DNA of 59,536 nt from Thalassolituus sp. UBA674 (GCA_002298335.1 DBNK01000025.1:71395-130930), one strand, 5' to 3'; positions 8,624 to 16,543 are shown, counted from the stretch's first letter. A program made the numbers and translations. Notes: generated from the sequence alone by a model not told the origin.

Positions 8624-10033
8624 ATGAGCGGACGTATCGTACAGATCATCGGTGCCGTAATCGACGTGGAATTCCCACGCGATGTGGTACCTAAGGTCTA
8701 TGATGCCCTGACCGTAGACGGTACAGAAACCACTCTTGAAGTTCAGCAGCAGCTGGGCGACGGCGTGGTCCGTACCATCGCGATGGGTTCGACAGAAGGC
8801 CTCAAGCGTGGCCTGAACGTAACCAATACTGGTGCCCCAATCTCTGTACCTGTTGGTAATGCGACTCTGGGTCGTATTATGGACGTACTGGGTCGCCCGA
8901 TTGATGAATGTGGCCCTATTTTTGACGGCAACAACGGTGAAGAAGAGCTGTATCAGATTCACCGTGCTGCGCCGACCTTTGATGAGCAGGCGAACAGCAC
9001 TGAGCTGCTGGAAACCGGCATCAAGGTAATCGACCTGGTCTGCCCGTTCGCTAAGGGTGGTAAGGTTGGTCTGTTCGGTGGTGCCGGTGTAGGTAAAACC
9101 GTAAACATGATGGAACTGATCAACAACATCGCGAAGGCACACTCCGGTCTGTCTGTATTCGCAGGTGTTGGTGAGCGTACCCGTGAAGGTAACGACTTCT
9201 ACTACGAAATGGCGGAATCCGGTGTTGTAAATCTGGATGACAAAGCCCAGTCCAAAGTAGCAATGGTATATGGCCAGATGAACGAGCCGCCGGGTAACCG
9301 TCTGCGTGTTGCTCTGACCGGTCTGACCATGGCTGAGAAGTTCCGTGACGAAGGTAAAGACGTACTGCTGTTCGTGGATAACATCTACCGTTATACACTG
9401 GCCGGTACTGAGGTATCTGCACTGCTGGGCCGTATGCCTTCAGCGGTAGGTTATCAGCCGACTCTGGCGGAAGAAATGGGTGTTCTGCAGGAACGTATTA
9501 CTTCTACCAAGACTGGTTCGATCACCTCGATCCAGGCGGTATACGTACCAGCGGATGACTTGACTGACCCATCCCCAGCGACCACCTTTGCTCACCTGGA
9601 CTCTACCGTTGTACTGTCCCGTGACATCGCGGCGAAAGGTATTTACCCAGCTATCGACCCGCTGGATTCTACCTCTCGTCAGCTGGACCCACTGGTTATC
9701 GGTAACGAACACTACGACATCGCTCGTGGCGTTCAGGGTGTACTGCAGCGCTACAAAGAGCTGAAGGACATCATTGCGATTCTGGGTATGGACGAACTGT
9801 CCGACGAAGATAAGCAGCTGGTTGCCCGTGCACGTAAGATCGAGCGTTTCCTGTCTCAGCCATTCCACGTGGCCGAGATTTTTACCGGTGCGCCAGGTAA
9901 ATACGTGTCTTTGAAAGAAACCATCCGTGGTTTCTCCGGCATCCTGAGCGGTGAGTACGATAGCATGCCAGAACAGGCGTTCTACATGGTAGGTACCATC
10001 GACGAAGCCATCGAGAAAGCCAACAAAATGTAA
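8624..10033 (+). CDS. atpD: F1Fo ATP synthase subunit beta (AtpD)
   Basis: 469 aa, slightly longer than the usual 458-460. The catalytic P-loop GGAGVGKTVNMMELI lies at about residue 150. The catalytic glutamate is in GVGERTREGNDFYYEM, and the Walker-B aspartate in DVLLFVDNIYRYTLAG. The C-terminal DELSDEDK is the DELSEED-type segment that interacts with epsilon. This is the catalytic subunit. SD-like AAGTAAGAGGA precedes the ATG. Confidence 0.98.
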   Translation: MSGRIVQIIGAVIDVEFPRDVVPKVYDALTVDGTETTLEVQQQLGDGVVRTIAMGSTEGLKRGLNVTNTGAPISVPVGNATLGRIMDVLGRPIDECGPIFDGNNGEEELYQIHRAAPTFDEQANSTELLETGIKVIDLVCPFAKGGKVGLFGGAGVGKTVNMMELINNIAKAHSGLSVFAGVGERTREGNDFYYEMAESGVVNLDDKAQSKVAMVYGQMNEPPGNRLRVALTGLTMAEKFRDEGKDVLLFVDNIYRYTLAGTEVSALLGRMPSAVGYQPTLAEEMGVLQERITSTKTGSITSIQAVYVPADDLTDPSPATTFAHLDSTVVLSRDIAAKGIYPAIDPLDSTSRQLDPLVIGNEHYDIARGVQGVLQRYKELKDIIAILGMDELSDEDKQLVARARKIERFLSQPFHVAEIFTGAPGKYVSLKETIRGFSGILSGEYDSMPEQAFYMVGTIDEAIEKANKM

Positions 10034-10092
10034 TGAGCGGGCTGGCGCTGTATGAACTGCAGCGCCGCCTCCTCTGAACAGAGGTATTAACA

Positions 10093-10521
10093 ATGGCAAT
10101 GACCGTTCACTGCGATATCGTCAGCGCGGAAGAGAAACTCTTCGCCGGTCTGGTTGAGCGTGTTGTGGCTGCTGGTCAGCTGGGTGATCTGGGTATTGAA
10201 CCCGGCCACGCAGCGCTGCTGACACCACTGAAGCCAGGCCCGGTCCGCATCGTCAAACAAGGCGGTGAGGAAGAGATTATTTATCTCTCCGGTGGCTTTA
10301 TGGAAGTACAGCCGGGTTCCATTACCGTGCTGGCTGACACTGCTGTACGTGCTGATGATCTGGATGAAGCTGCTGCTGAAGAAGCCAAAGCTCATGCAGA
10401 GAAGATGCTGGAAAATCAGAGCTCCGAGCTGGATTACACTCTGGCCCTGACTCAGCTGGCTGAAGCGGCTGCGCAGCTGCGTACCATTCAGCAGATCCGT
10501 GAAAAACTCGGTAAGCACTGA
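10093..10521 (+). CDS. atpC: F1Fo ATP synthase subunit epsilon (AtpC)
   Basis: 142 aa. The N-terminal beta sandwich (MTVHCDIVSAEEKLFAG, GDLGIEPGHAALLTPLKPG, YLSGGFMEVQPGSITVLAD) and the C-terminal helical hairpin are complete. The protein ends QQIREKLGKH. Epsilon couples gamma to the c-ring, and its C-terminal helices can inhibit ATP hydrolysis. The last eleven codons and everything after them, including the terminator, recur three more times just downstream in the same phase; see the repeat entries. Confidence 0.97.
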   Translation: MAMTVHCDIVSAEEKLFAGLVERVVAAGQLGDLGIEPGHAALLTPLKPGPVRIVKQGGEEEIIYLSGGFMEVQPGSITVLADTAVRADDLDEAAAEEAKAHAEKMLENQSSELDYTLALTQLAEAAAQLRTIQQIREKLGKH

Positions 10522-10594
10522 GTTTAAGCGGCCCGAAGAAACCTCCCTCGTGGAGGTTTTTTTATGTCTGTCGTTTGAGGTGTCTCTGAATGGT
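10471..10594 (+). repeat. atpC-terminator repeat, unit 1 (parental)
   Basis: First unit of a tandem array. It starts at GCGCAG inside atpC and contains the last codons of atpC (QQIREKLGKH, stop), a GTTTAAGCGGCCCGAAGAAA linker, the terminator hairpin, then TATGTCTGTCGTTTGAGG and TGTCTCTGAATGG. The unit is 124 bases long. Boundaries are set by the recurring GCGCAG anchor and are therefore somewhat arbitrary. Confidence 0.85.
10538..10563 (+). terminator. Rho-independent terminator of the atp operon (T1)
   Basis: AACCTCC and GGAGGTT form a seven-pair stem around CTCGT, followed by a run of T. It begins 18 bases after the atpC stop and is the first of four related hairpins. Confidence 0.92.
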
Positions 10595-10733
10595 GCGCAG
10601 CCTTGCTGCGTTGGTTACCGATGTCAGCAGATCCGCGAAAAACCCGGTAAGCTCTGAGTTTCTTCGCCGGATCAGAAAAGACCTCCTTCGGGAGGTTTTT
10701 TTATGTCTGTCGTTTGAGGTGTCTCTGCATGGT
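10595..10733 (+). repeat. atpC-terminator repeat, unit 2
   Basis: 139-base near-copy of unit 1. It keeps an in-phase relic of the atpC end (QQIREKPGKL and a TGA), a linker that has diverged, and its own terminator. The GGTGCGCAGCC...TGTCAGCAG junction differs from the parental GCTGCGCAGCTGCG by a short insertion shared with units 3 and 4. Units 2-4 are therefore closer to each other than to atpC. Confidence 0.85.
10681..10702 (+). terminator. Rho-independent terminator in repeat unit 2 (T2)
   Basis: ACCTCC and GGAGGT close a TTCG tetraloop (an especially stable loop) and are followed by six or more T. It has the same position in the unit as T1. Confidence 0.88.
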
Positions 10734-10870
10734 GCGCAGCCTTGCTGTGTTGATTACCGATGTCAGCAGATTCGTGAAAAAACCGGTAAACACTGAGTTT
10801 AAGCGGCCCGAAGAAACCTCCCTCGCGGAGGTTTTTTTATGCGCGGAAACTGAGTTTTTGCCTGAATGGT
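10734..10870 (+). repeat. atpC-terminator repeat, unit 3
   Basis: 137-base copy with the relic QQIREKTGKH and stop. Its GTTTAAGCGGCCCGAAGAAA linker is identical to that of unit 1. The segment after the terminator (GCGCGGAAACTGAG) has diverged. A spurious 68-codon frame running from unit 2 into unit 3 ends in this relic; it has no recognisable ribosome-binding site and is not called as a gene. Confidence 0.85.
10815..10838 (+). terminator. Rho-independent terminator in repeat unit 3 (T3)
   Basis: AACCTCC / GGAGGTT stem with a CTCGC loop and a T run, nearly identical to T1. Confidence 0.88.
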
Positions 10871-11004
10871 AAGCAGTTGAACTGCGTTGATTACCGATGT
10901 CAGCAGATCCGCGAAAAACCCGGTAAGCACTGAGTACAAACGTTTAAAAGAAACCCCCTCGGGAGGTTTTCTATGTCTGCAGTTTCAGTTCATCGGTGAA
11001 TGAT
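10871..11004 (+). repeat. atpC-terminator repeat, unit 4
   Basis: 134-base copy, with AAGCAG in place of the GCGCAG anchor. The relic reads QQIREKPGKH and stop. The linker is altered to TACAAACGTTTAAAAG, and the terminator is weakened by a mismatch. Confidence 0.8.
10951..10971 (+). terminator. Decayed terminator in repeat unit 4 (T4)
   Basis: AAACC and GGTTT pair around CCCTCGGGA. One C-A mismatch interrupts the stem that is perfect in T1-T3, and the T run is only four long. It is probably weak. Confidence 0.6.
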
Positions 11005-11050
11005 ACGCAGCCCGGCAAAGAGACCGCAGCAGCCTAATGTCAGCAAGGTT
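11005..11050 (+). repeat. Degenerate fifth atpC-terminator repeat (partial)
   Basis: After unit 4 the pattern starts again (ACGCAGCCCGG...AATGTCAGCAAGGTTAGGGAAG) but fades within about 45 bases and has no AACCTCC hairpin. The rest of the gap to 11175 holds only a weak GCCGC/GCGGC hairpin (11117-11143) followed by a pyrimidine tract. Confidence 0.45.
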
Positions 11051-11175
11051 AGGGAAGATACATGGACCCGGGCATTTTTCATTGTTCTGCCATGACCGGA
11101 TTTGTACTATCCAACCGCCGCTCCTGAACCAACGACAGGCGGCTTTCTTTCTCTCTTTAAGCACAGGAAGCTTTT

Positions 11176-11778
11176 ATGAAAACCCTGCTCAGTTCTGTTC
11201 TCGCTGTTGCCGCACTGGCTGCATCCCCATTTATTTCTGCAGCCGAAGAGGAATTTCGCTGGTATGCCGGTGTCGGTTTCGGTATGGGTTCTGGCGAAGA
11301 GGAATACGACTCCAATATCTCCTGGTTGAATGGTTCCGCTGACTTTGACTCTACCGGGTACAAAATTTCCGGTGGTTATATTTTCAGTCAGGCAGCACGC
11401 ATGGAGATTTCATTTGCCGGTGAGGAAATGGAATTCACTGATGCGGATGTCACGGACAACTTCACGTCACTGGATGTCGATGGCATTTTTACCTTCACCG
11501 ATCATCCGGCCGTACGCCCTTACGTCCTCGCGGGCTTTGGTTTCACAACCTATGAAGACACAGAAGATCTCACAGAAGAAGGTGAAAACCTGAACGGCAT
11601 CTCGCTGCAGCTGGGGGCCGGTGTCCTGTGGAAATTGGCACCCCGTTTTGAGCTGGACGGCGGATTTAAGTACCGCTCGGTCAGCTGGCAGAAGCTGGAA
11701 GATGACTCATCTTCGGCGAATCTCGAAATTTCCACCTCCATGACACAGTTCACCGCGGCCTGCCGGGTGCTTTTCTGA
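11176..11778 (+). CDS. Outer-membrane beta-barrel protein (opacity/OmpA-like 8-strand type)
   Basis: 200 aa, with AGGAAG upstream of the ATG. A signal peptide (residues 1 to about 22, ending FISAA) precedes a mature part built of alternating amphipathic strands. These end in aromatic and glycine-rich turns: FRWYAGVGFGMGSG, FDSTGYKISGGYIFS, VRPYVLAGFGFTTYED, and the C-terminal TQFTAACRVLF ending in phenylalanine, as outer-membrane barrels do. It resembles the small porin-like opacity proteins; no specific function can be assigned. The gene at 11914 is a paralogue with the same layout (LEPYFRSGLGFASS, LHGVSIQLGTGLIYRL). Confidence 0.75.
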   Translation: MKTLLSSVLAVAALAASPFISAAEEEFRWYAGVGFGMGSGEEEYDSNISWLNGSADFDSTGYKISGGYIFSQAARMEISFAGEEMEFTDADVTDNFTSLDVDGIFTFTDHPAVRPYVLAGFGFTTYEDTEDLTEEGENLNGISLQLGAGVLWKLAPRFELDGGFKYRSVSWQKLEDDSSSANLEISTSMTQFTAACRVLF

Positions 11779-11792
11779 CGGGTATCCATGCG

Positions 11793-11822
11793 GGAAAGCA
11801 CCAGACTCCGGTGCTTTCCTTC
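11793..11822 (+). terminator. Terminator-like hairpin after the first barrel gene
   Basis: GGAAAGCACC and GGTGCTTTCC form a ten-pair stem around AGACTCC, followed by a short TTCT. The stem is strong and the U-tract short. Confidence 0.6.
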
Positions 11823-11868
11823 TGAATGCAGACAACACTGTTCGCAGTATCTGACCTGCTCTTCCCTG

Positions 11869-11888
11869 AGCCTGTGCTAGGCTTTTTT
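11869..11888 (+). terminator. Rho-independent terminator or attenuator just upstream of the second barrel gene
   Basis: AGCCT-GTGCT-AGGCT is followed by six T, ending only 25 bases before the ATG at 11914. A promoter for that gene would need to lie upstream of or inside this element, so it could work as an attenuator as well as a terminator. Confidence 0.65.
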
Positions 11889-11913
11889 CATAACCCCGCG
11901 GAAATTGGTTGTT

Positions 11914-12498
11914 ATGAAAAACCTGCTCAGAATCCTGTTACTCCCGGCTCTGCTGGTCACTGTTCCGGCATCTGCCGACGATGAAAAGCCGCTGACAGAC
12001 AAAGGCTGGTACATAGGTGCCGGTATGAGTCTCGGCTGGGGGCAGGAGAAGCTTGAGTACGGGCAGGAAACCTACAAAGAAGAAGCGAGTTCCATCGCTT
12101 CTGACTTCACTCTTGGGTACATCACCCGGCTGGATCACCGTTTTGAGGTTACCTACCATCTGGATTCAATTGAGACGGATGCCAGTAACAAGAACGGCAA
12201 GCTGACCAGCCTCGACTTCGAATGGCAGTTCACCTTCTCCGACAACCTGCTGGAGCCCTACTTCCGCTCCGGGCTGGGCTTTGCCAGTAGTGCTTATCTG
12301 GAAGAAGGCGTGGATCTGCACGGCGTCTCCATTCAGCTGGGGACGGGTCTGATCTACCGCCTGACGTACAATATTGAGGTCGATCTGGGTATCAAGGCCC
12401 GCGCCATCGGCTGGCGTGCGACACAGCACAATGGCGAAGATCTTGTGGTGAGTACGGTACTGACACAGACCACGGGCGCGATCCGCTATATCTTCTGA
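11914..12498 (+). CDS. Outer-membrane beta-barrel protein, paralogue of the preceding gene
   Basis: 194 aa from ATG 11914; a TTG three codons earlier is in frame. It has a signal peptide MKNLLRILLLPALLVTVPASA and then a mature barrel with GWYIGAGMSLGWGQ, FTLGYITRLDHRFEVTYHL, LEPYFRSGLGFASS and LHGVSIQLGTGLIYRLTYNIEVDLGIKARAIGW, ending AIRYIF. The layout and several strands match the neighbour at 11176 (NGISLQLGAGVLWKLAPRFELDGGFKYRSVSW), so the two come from a tandem duplication. The substrate is unknown. The gene converges on the asparaginase gene, with two bases between the stop codons. Confidence 0.75.
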   Translation: MKNLLRILLLPALLVTVPASADDEKPLTDKGWYIGAGMSLGWGQEKLEYGQETYKEEASSIASDFTLGYITRLDHRFEVTYHLDSIETDASNKNGKLTSLDFEWQFTFSDNLLEPYFRSGLGFASSAYLEEGVDLHGVSIQLGTGLIYRLTYNIEVDLGIKARAIGWRATQHNGEDLVVSTVLTQTTGAIRYIF

Positions 12499-12500
12499 GG

Positions 12501-13520
12501 TTACACCTGCTGATCCGGAGAGCTGCATTCGCCGCGCAACGGCAGAGGCATCAGGGCGCGGATCTGTTCCGGGCTTTCACCACAGGCAATCAGGTAATGC
12601 AGTTTGGCGAAGGTGGCCTCCGCCGTCATGTCGCTGGCCGGAGTCACTCCGATACGGCTGAGAACTGAACCGCTGGCGTAAGTATCCTGATACACCCCAC
12701 CGGCCAGACACTGGCTGGTATTCACCACCACAACACCCTCGTTAACAGCTGCTGCGAGAACATCCATCAGCGCCTGATTGCCCTGTGGTACGTTGCCGAC
12801 ACCATAAGAACGCAGAATCAGGCCTTTCAGGCCCTCCGCTGCGCACAGGCGCCGGGCAATGTCCGCCTGAATACCGGGATACAGAGCCAGTACAGACACC
12901 GCAGCCGGATCAAAGCTCAGCTCCCGGAGATGGGGTTCGCCGGGATGCAGCAGCAGCCCTTCACTGAGATGGATATGGACGCCGGCTTCACCGAGCCAGG
13001 GCAGATCGGGCGAGTCAAAGGCATCGAAGGCGGTGCTTTTGACTTTGGTGCTGCGGTTGCCACGCAGCAGACGGCCATGAAAACAGACGCAGACTTCACT
13101 GATGTCCGGATGGGCAGCCAGCAGCAGGCTGTTGACCAGGTTGTTGATGGCATCGGTACGCACGGCATTCAGCGGCACCTGCGAGCCAGTGACAATAACC
13201 GGCTTGTCGCAGCCCTGCAGAATAAATGACAGTGCAGAGGCGGTGTACGCCATGGTATCGGTGCCATGGAGGATGACAAAACCACTGTAATCGGGCCAGT
13301 AACGGATCAGCTGCGCGGCAATACTGCTCCAGTCGGACGGGTTCAGATCGGCACTGTCGATCAGGTGATCCAGCGCGATGACATCAAACGCCGGCAGGCC
13401 GAACGGATCAAGGCGACGATGCAGAAACGCGGGGAAATCGGCCGCAGGCTGATAGCCCTGAGGTGAGGTGGTCATACCAATTGTGCCGCCGGTATGCAGC
13501 ACCAGAATGCGCTCAGACAT
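12501..13520 (-). CDS. Asparaginase, type I (AnsA-like)
   Basis: 339 aa from ATG 13520; TTG 13544 is an upstream alternative. The enzyme hydrolyses L-asparagine to aspartate and ammonia. The first catalytic threonine is in LVLHTGGTIGMT, and the second motif is VILHGTDTMAYTASALSFIL with its T-D pair. There is no signal peptide, so a cytoplasmic, type I (low-affinity) enzyme is expected. Later motifs are KPVIVTGSQVPLNAVRTDAINNLVNSL and LILRSYGVGNVPQ. Glutaminase activity cannot be excluded from sequence. Confidence 0.92.
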   Translation of the reverse strand: MSERILVLHTGGTIGMTTSPQGYQPAADFPAFLHRRLDPFGLPAFDVIALDHLIDSADLNPSDWSSIAAQLIRYWPDYSGFVILHGTDTMAYTASALSFILQGCDKPVIVTGSQVPLNAVRTDAINNLVNSLLLAAHPDISEVCVCFHGRLLRGNRSTKVKSTAFDAFDSPDLPWLGEAGVHIHLSEGLLLHPGEPHLRELSFDPAAVSVLALYPGIQADIARRLCAAEGLKGLILRSYGVGNVPQGNQALMDVLAAAVNEGVVVVNTSQCLAGGVYQDTYASGSVLSRIGVTPASDMTAEATFAKLHYLIACGESPEQIRALMPLPLRGECSSPDQQV

Positions 13521-13554
13521 GGAGAACCCGACTGGAGGAAACAAAGAAAGCGGC

Positions 13555-13584
13555 TTGAGTCTGACCGTACAGGGTTTGTATAAT
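13555..13584 (+). promoter_or_regulatory. Sigma-70 promoter of tRNA-Pro
   Basis: TTGAGT at 13555-13560 and a perfect TATAAT at 13579-13584, spaced by 18. Predicted initiation is near 13591, a few bases before the mature tRNA. Confidence 0.75.
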
Positions 13585-13595
13585 CAGCGCCGGAT

Positions 13596-13672
13596 CGGAG
13601 TGTAGCACAGCCTGGTAGTGCACTGCCTTCGGGAGGCAGGGGTCGGAGGTTCGAATCCTCTCACTCCGACCA
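13596..13672 (+). tRNA. tRNA-Pro (anticodon CGG)
   Basis: 77 bases including an encoded CCA. The acceptor stem is CGGAGTG / CACTCCG with discriminator A. The anticodon stem is CTGCC / GGCAG with loop TTCGGGA, giving anticodon CGG (reads CCG). The T arm is GGAGG-TTCGAAT-CCTCT. A short protein frame starting at 13618 is an artefact of this gene. Confidence 0.96.
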
Positions 13673-13698
13673 GATCCTTTCTTCACGCCAACCGGCGA

Positions 13699-14535
13699 TC
13701 AGCCAAGCCGGTATTGTTCAATTTCCGCTTTCCATGTTTCCACCAGCCCACGGTTGTCGTGGTCATCCGGGTGGAAGTCTTCGTGGTAAAAGTCTTTTAA
13801 TGGCTGCTTCAGGCAGGTGAGCATACCGTTTTCTGCGGTCAGCATCTGCCGTGCTTCGCGGAGATGTTTCCAGCGTGGCAGACGCCGGGCGCGGATCAGC
13901 AGGTAAAAGGTTCGTAATGTGGTCAGCAGCGGGAACATGACTGCCATGCGGTTCATCATCCGGCGCAGTGCTTTGCGGTCACCACAAACCTGCATGTAGA
14001 CATCAAACGCCACGGACTTATGCTCGATCTCTTCAATGGCGTGCCAGACCAGCATGTTGCGTACGGACGGCTGCATACCTTCGAAGTGCTCCGGGTGTGT
14101 CAGCACAAATTCCGCCACAATGGCGGTCAGGTGCTCCAGACAGACCGTCATGGCCAGCTGGCCTTCCGGCGAGCGCTTGCGGTTAAGTAACCGGATGGCC
14201 TGCTCAACCCGCTTTTCAATCTCCAGCGCGCGCCAGCCCAGGGCCTCAAGGCGCAGATTGGCTTGCTTATGCTGATGCGTGTGGTGGGCTTCCTGCTGGG
14301 TGAAGAGACGCACGCTTTCCTGCAGGTCCGGGTCTGTGATGCGGTCTTTGAAGTAGCGGACTGACTGGATAAACATCTGCTCTCCCGGCGGAAAGGTGCC
14401 GGACAGAACGGCCATAAAGGCCGACAGAATGGGGTTACCACGGAACCAGTCCTGTTCCTGCAGTCCGTCAAAGCCGAAATCCATGCGGCGTACTTCGATA
14501 TTAGCCGGATTCTGAGTGATGGCCTGAGTGTTCAT
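13699..14535 (-). CDS. Metal-dependent hydrolase of the COG3687 / PF10118 type
   Basis: 278 aa. The core is helical, with several histidine/glutamate motifs that could bind metal: FTQQEAHHTHQHKQAN (about residues 88-103), a glutamate/histidine helix CLEHLTAIVAEF, and WHAIEEIEHKSVAFDVYMQVCG. This pattern of E-x-x-H motifs is that of the 'predicted metal-dependent hydrolase' family, which looks ferritin-like in its spacing. The substrate is unknown. It is a single gene, convergent with the tRNA and divergent from the MscS gene. Confidence 0.8.
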   Translation of the reverse strand: MNTQAITQNPANIEVRRMDFGFDGLQEQDWFRGNPILSAFMAVLSGTFPPGEQMFIQSVRYFKDRITDPDLQESVRLFTQQEAHHTHQHKQANLRLEALGWRALEIEKRVEQAIRLLNRKRSPEGQLAMTVCLEHLTAIVAEFVLTHPEHFEGMQPSVRNMLVWHAIEEIEHKSVAFDVYMQVCGDRKALRRMMNRMAVMFPLLTTLRTFYLLIRARRLPRWKHLREARQMLTAENGMLTCLKQPLKDFYHEDFHPDDHDNRGLVETWKAEIEQYRLG

Positions 14536-14793
14536 AATGCTGCTCCAGGGGCCAACCGGGGCCCTGATCTATCCGGCGGTGCCGGGTCTGCCGTGTTGTT
14601 GTTATTGGCAGAAAGAATGGTTCAGTGATTGTAATGACCTGCAGGGCACGTTATCAATGTAGGTTGACGCCGTTTACCGGGTTGGTTTCTGCCGCGATTG
14701 TCAGCAGTGCTCCCGCACGGGGGGAACCCGTCAGTGGTCTGTCAGTCCCACTCTGGCACAGAACCCCCGCACAAGACGACAGGAGTTTTTGTT

Positions 14794-16341
14794 TTGAGCA
14801 CCCTTTTTCCGCGTTGTTTTTCAGCTTGTTCCGCCCTGCTGTTACTGTTAGCCAGCCTTAGTCCGGCATTGCAGGCCGCAGAGTCCGCTGCCGGATCTGC
14901 GGCGGATGTTGATCCACAGGTCGCCGCCGATCTGGTCGGCACACTGGAAAACGAAGCTGAGCGGCAGGCGCTGATCGACAAACTGAAAGTGCTGGCCGAG
15001 GCTCAGAAAGAAGAGCCTCCTACCGGTCTGGCGACGCTGCTGGATTTTGATCAGGCCGGTAGCGGCATCACCAGCACCTTCCTGAATCTGATGGAGGGTT
15101 ACGGCTTTTCGGAAAACACCATCGGCGATCTGATCACACTGGGAATCACCCTGACGGTGGTCATTATCGGCGTGATCGCCAATGGCTGGCTGTCCGGCTT
15201 CTTTAACCGCCGTCTCAATCCTCTGCGCCGCCGCGCCGGTCTGCACGACAAACGCTTTAACAGCCTGTTTGCGGTACAGCGCTGGGCCGGTTATCTGATC
15301 GGATTGGTGCTGCTCATGTATGCGGTCATCCGTGTCTGTGCCAGTTATCTGGGTTACAACGCCGATAAGATTGAGTTGGGCGGCATGCTCTCCACCACGC
15401 TGTCATTGGTGGTCGTGGCACTGGTGTTTGCGCTGATCTGGGAGGGCGTGAACTTTATTCTGGAAACCCTGATGAGCCGCAGTGAGAAACTCAACAACTC
15501 ACGTTTTCAGACCATTACCCCCATCATCCGCAATATCCTGCTGTTTGCCCTGTCATTGCTCTCCATCATGGTGGTGCTGTCGGAACTGGGTATCAACATA
15601 GTGCCATTGTTAGCCGGTGCTGGTGTACTCGGGATTGCCATCGGCTTTGGTGCCCAGACACTGGTGAAAGACTTTCTCACTGGTCTGGTGATCATCTTTG
15701 AAGACGTCATCCAGATCGGTGATGTGATTCAGCTGGGTGACAAGTTCGGTCTGGTTGAGAAGATTACCCTGCGCAAGATCCAGCTGCGTGACCTCGACGG
15801 TAAGGTGCACACCATCCCCTTTGGTGAAGTGACTATCGTGTCTAACCTGACCAAGGATTACAGCTTCTACCTGTTTGATATCGGTGTGGCGTACCGCGAA
15901 AACACGGATGAAGTCATTGAGGTACTGAAAGAGATTGATGAAGAGATGCGCGCTGATCCGGACTTCGGAGAGCTGATTCTGGAGCCGCTGGAAGTCTTCG
16001 GTGTGGATAAGTTCGATGACAGTGCTGTGGTGATCAAGGCCCGCATCAAGACCAAACCCATCCAGCAGTGGAACGTCGGACGTGAATTCAACCGCCGTAT
16101 CAAACACGCCTTTGATGCCCGCAACATTGAAATTCCGTTTCCGCACACCACCCTGTATTTCGGCGAAGGCAAAGACGGTACTTCACCGGCGGCCAATGTG
16201 CGCATGATGAACAAAGGTCAGGCCAGCAACGACGCCGCGACCAGACCGCAGGTAGCCAGCAAAACCGGGATCAGCCGTTCAGCGGTTCAGGATGATGATC
16301 TCAGTGCCGGAGCGGACAGCAGTGACTCCGGCGATAACTGA
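14794..16341 (+). CDS. Mechanosensitive ion channel, MscS family
   Basis: 515 aa from TTG 14794, with AGGAG eight bases upstream. The frame is open back to 14698 but that start has no ribosome-binding site. A signal peptide (ending ALQAAE) and a periplasmic segment of about 90 residues are followed by four predicted membrane helices. The pore helix reads AGAGVLGIAIGFGAQTLVKDFLTGLVIIFEDVIQIGD (given here as its family signature region). After it comes the beta domain VEKITLRKIQLRDLDGKVHTIPFGEV and a C-terminal alpha/beta domain. The protein releases solutes on hypo-osmotic shock. The last 60 residues are low-complexity and probably disordered. Confidence 0.92.
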   Translation: MSTLFPRCFSACSALLLLLASLSPALQAAESAAGSAADVDPQVAADLVGTLENEAERQALIDKLKVLAEAQKEEPPTGLATLLDFDQAGSGITSTFLNLMEGYGFSENTIGDLITLGITLTVVIIGVIANGWLSGFFNRRLNPLRRRAGLHDKRFNSLFAVQRWAGYLIGLVLLMYAVIRVCASYLGYNADKIELGGMLSTTLSLVVVALVFALIWEGVNFILETLMSRSEKLNNSRFQTITPIIRNILLFALSLLSIMVVLSELGINIVPLLAGAGVLGIAIGFGAQTLVKDFLTGLVIIFEDVIQIGDVIQLGDKFGLVEKITLRKIQLRDLDGKVHTIPFGEVTIVSNLTKDYSFYLFDIGVAYRENTDEVIEVLKEIDEEMRADPDFGELILEPLEVFGVDKFDDSAVVIKARIKTKPIQQWNVGREFNRRIKHAFDARNIEIPFPHTTLYFGEGKDGTSPAANVRMMNKGQASNDAATRPQVASKTGISRSAVQDDDLSAGADSSDSGDN

Positions 16342-16533
16342 TCAGCCCCGTTCGGTGATGTGCTCCCGCGGGCCCTGAATGTACCAGATCAGCAGCCCCA
16401 GCAGTGGCAGCAAAAGAACACCCGCGACCCAGAAGGCGCGGGTACTGAGTGGGCGGCGTGACTGCACCACCTGAAAAATGGCGTAAGCATCACCGATCAG
16501 AAGCAGGATGACAGCAACCGCAAGTAATTCCAT
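16342..16533 (-). CDS. Small membrane protein with PLDc_N-like domain
   Basis: 63 aa from ATG 16533. It has two hydrophobic helices (LLAVAVILLLIGDAYAIFQVVQS and AFWVAGVLLLPLLGLLIWYIQGP) ending in the W-x-x-x-GPR pattern found in the membrane domain in front of cardiolipin synthases (PLDc_N), but without any catalytic domain. The role is unknown. It is a paralogue of the gene just upstream at 16738. Confidence 0.75.
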   Translation of the reverse strand: MELLAVAVILLLIGDAYAIFQVVQSRRPLSTRAFWVAGVLLLPLLGLLIWYIQGPREHITERG

Positions 16534-16543
16534 GGTGGTCTGC

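Noticed and set aside
9861..9880. Possible parS site ATTCCACGTGGCCGAG
   Set aside because: Only about 11 of 16 bases fit the parS consensus, and the bases encode the invariant FHVAE segment of AtpD.
10590..10796. 68-codon frame in the atpC-terminator array
   Set aside because: It spans two repeat units and a terminator, has no ribosome-binding site, and ends in an atpC relic; treated as repeat-derived.
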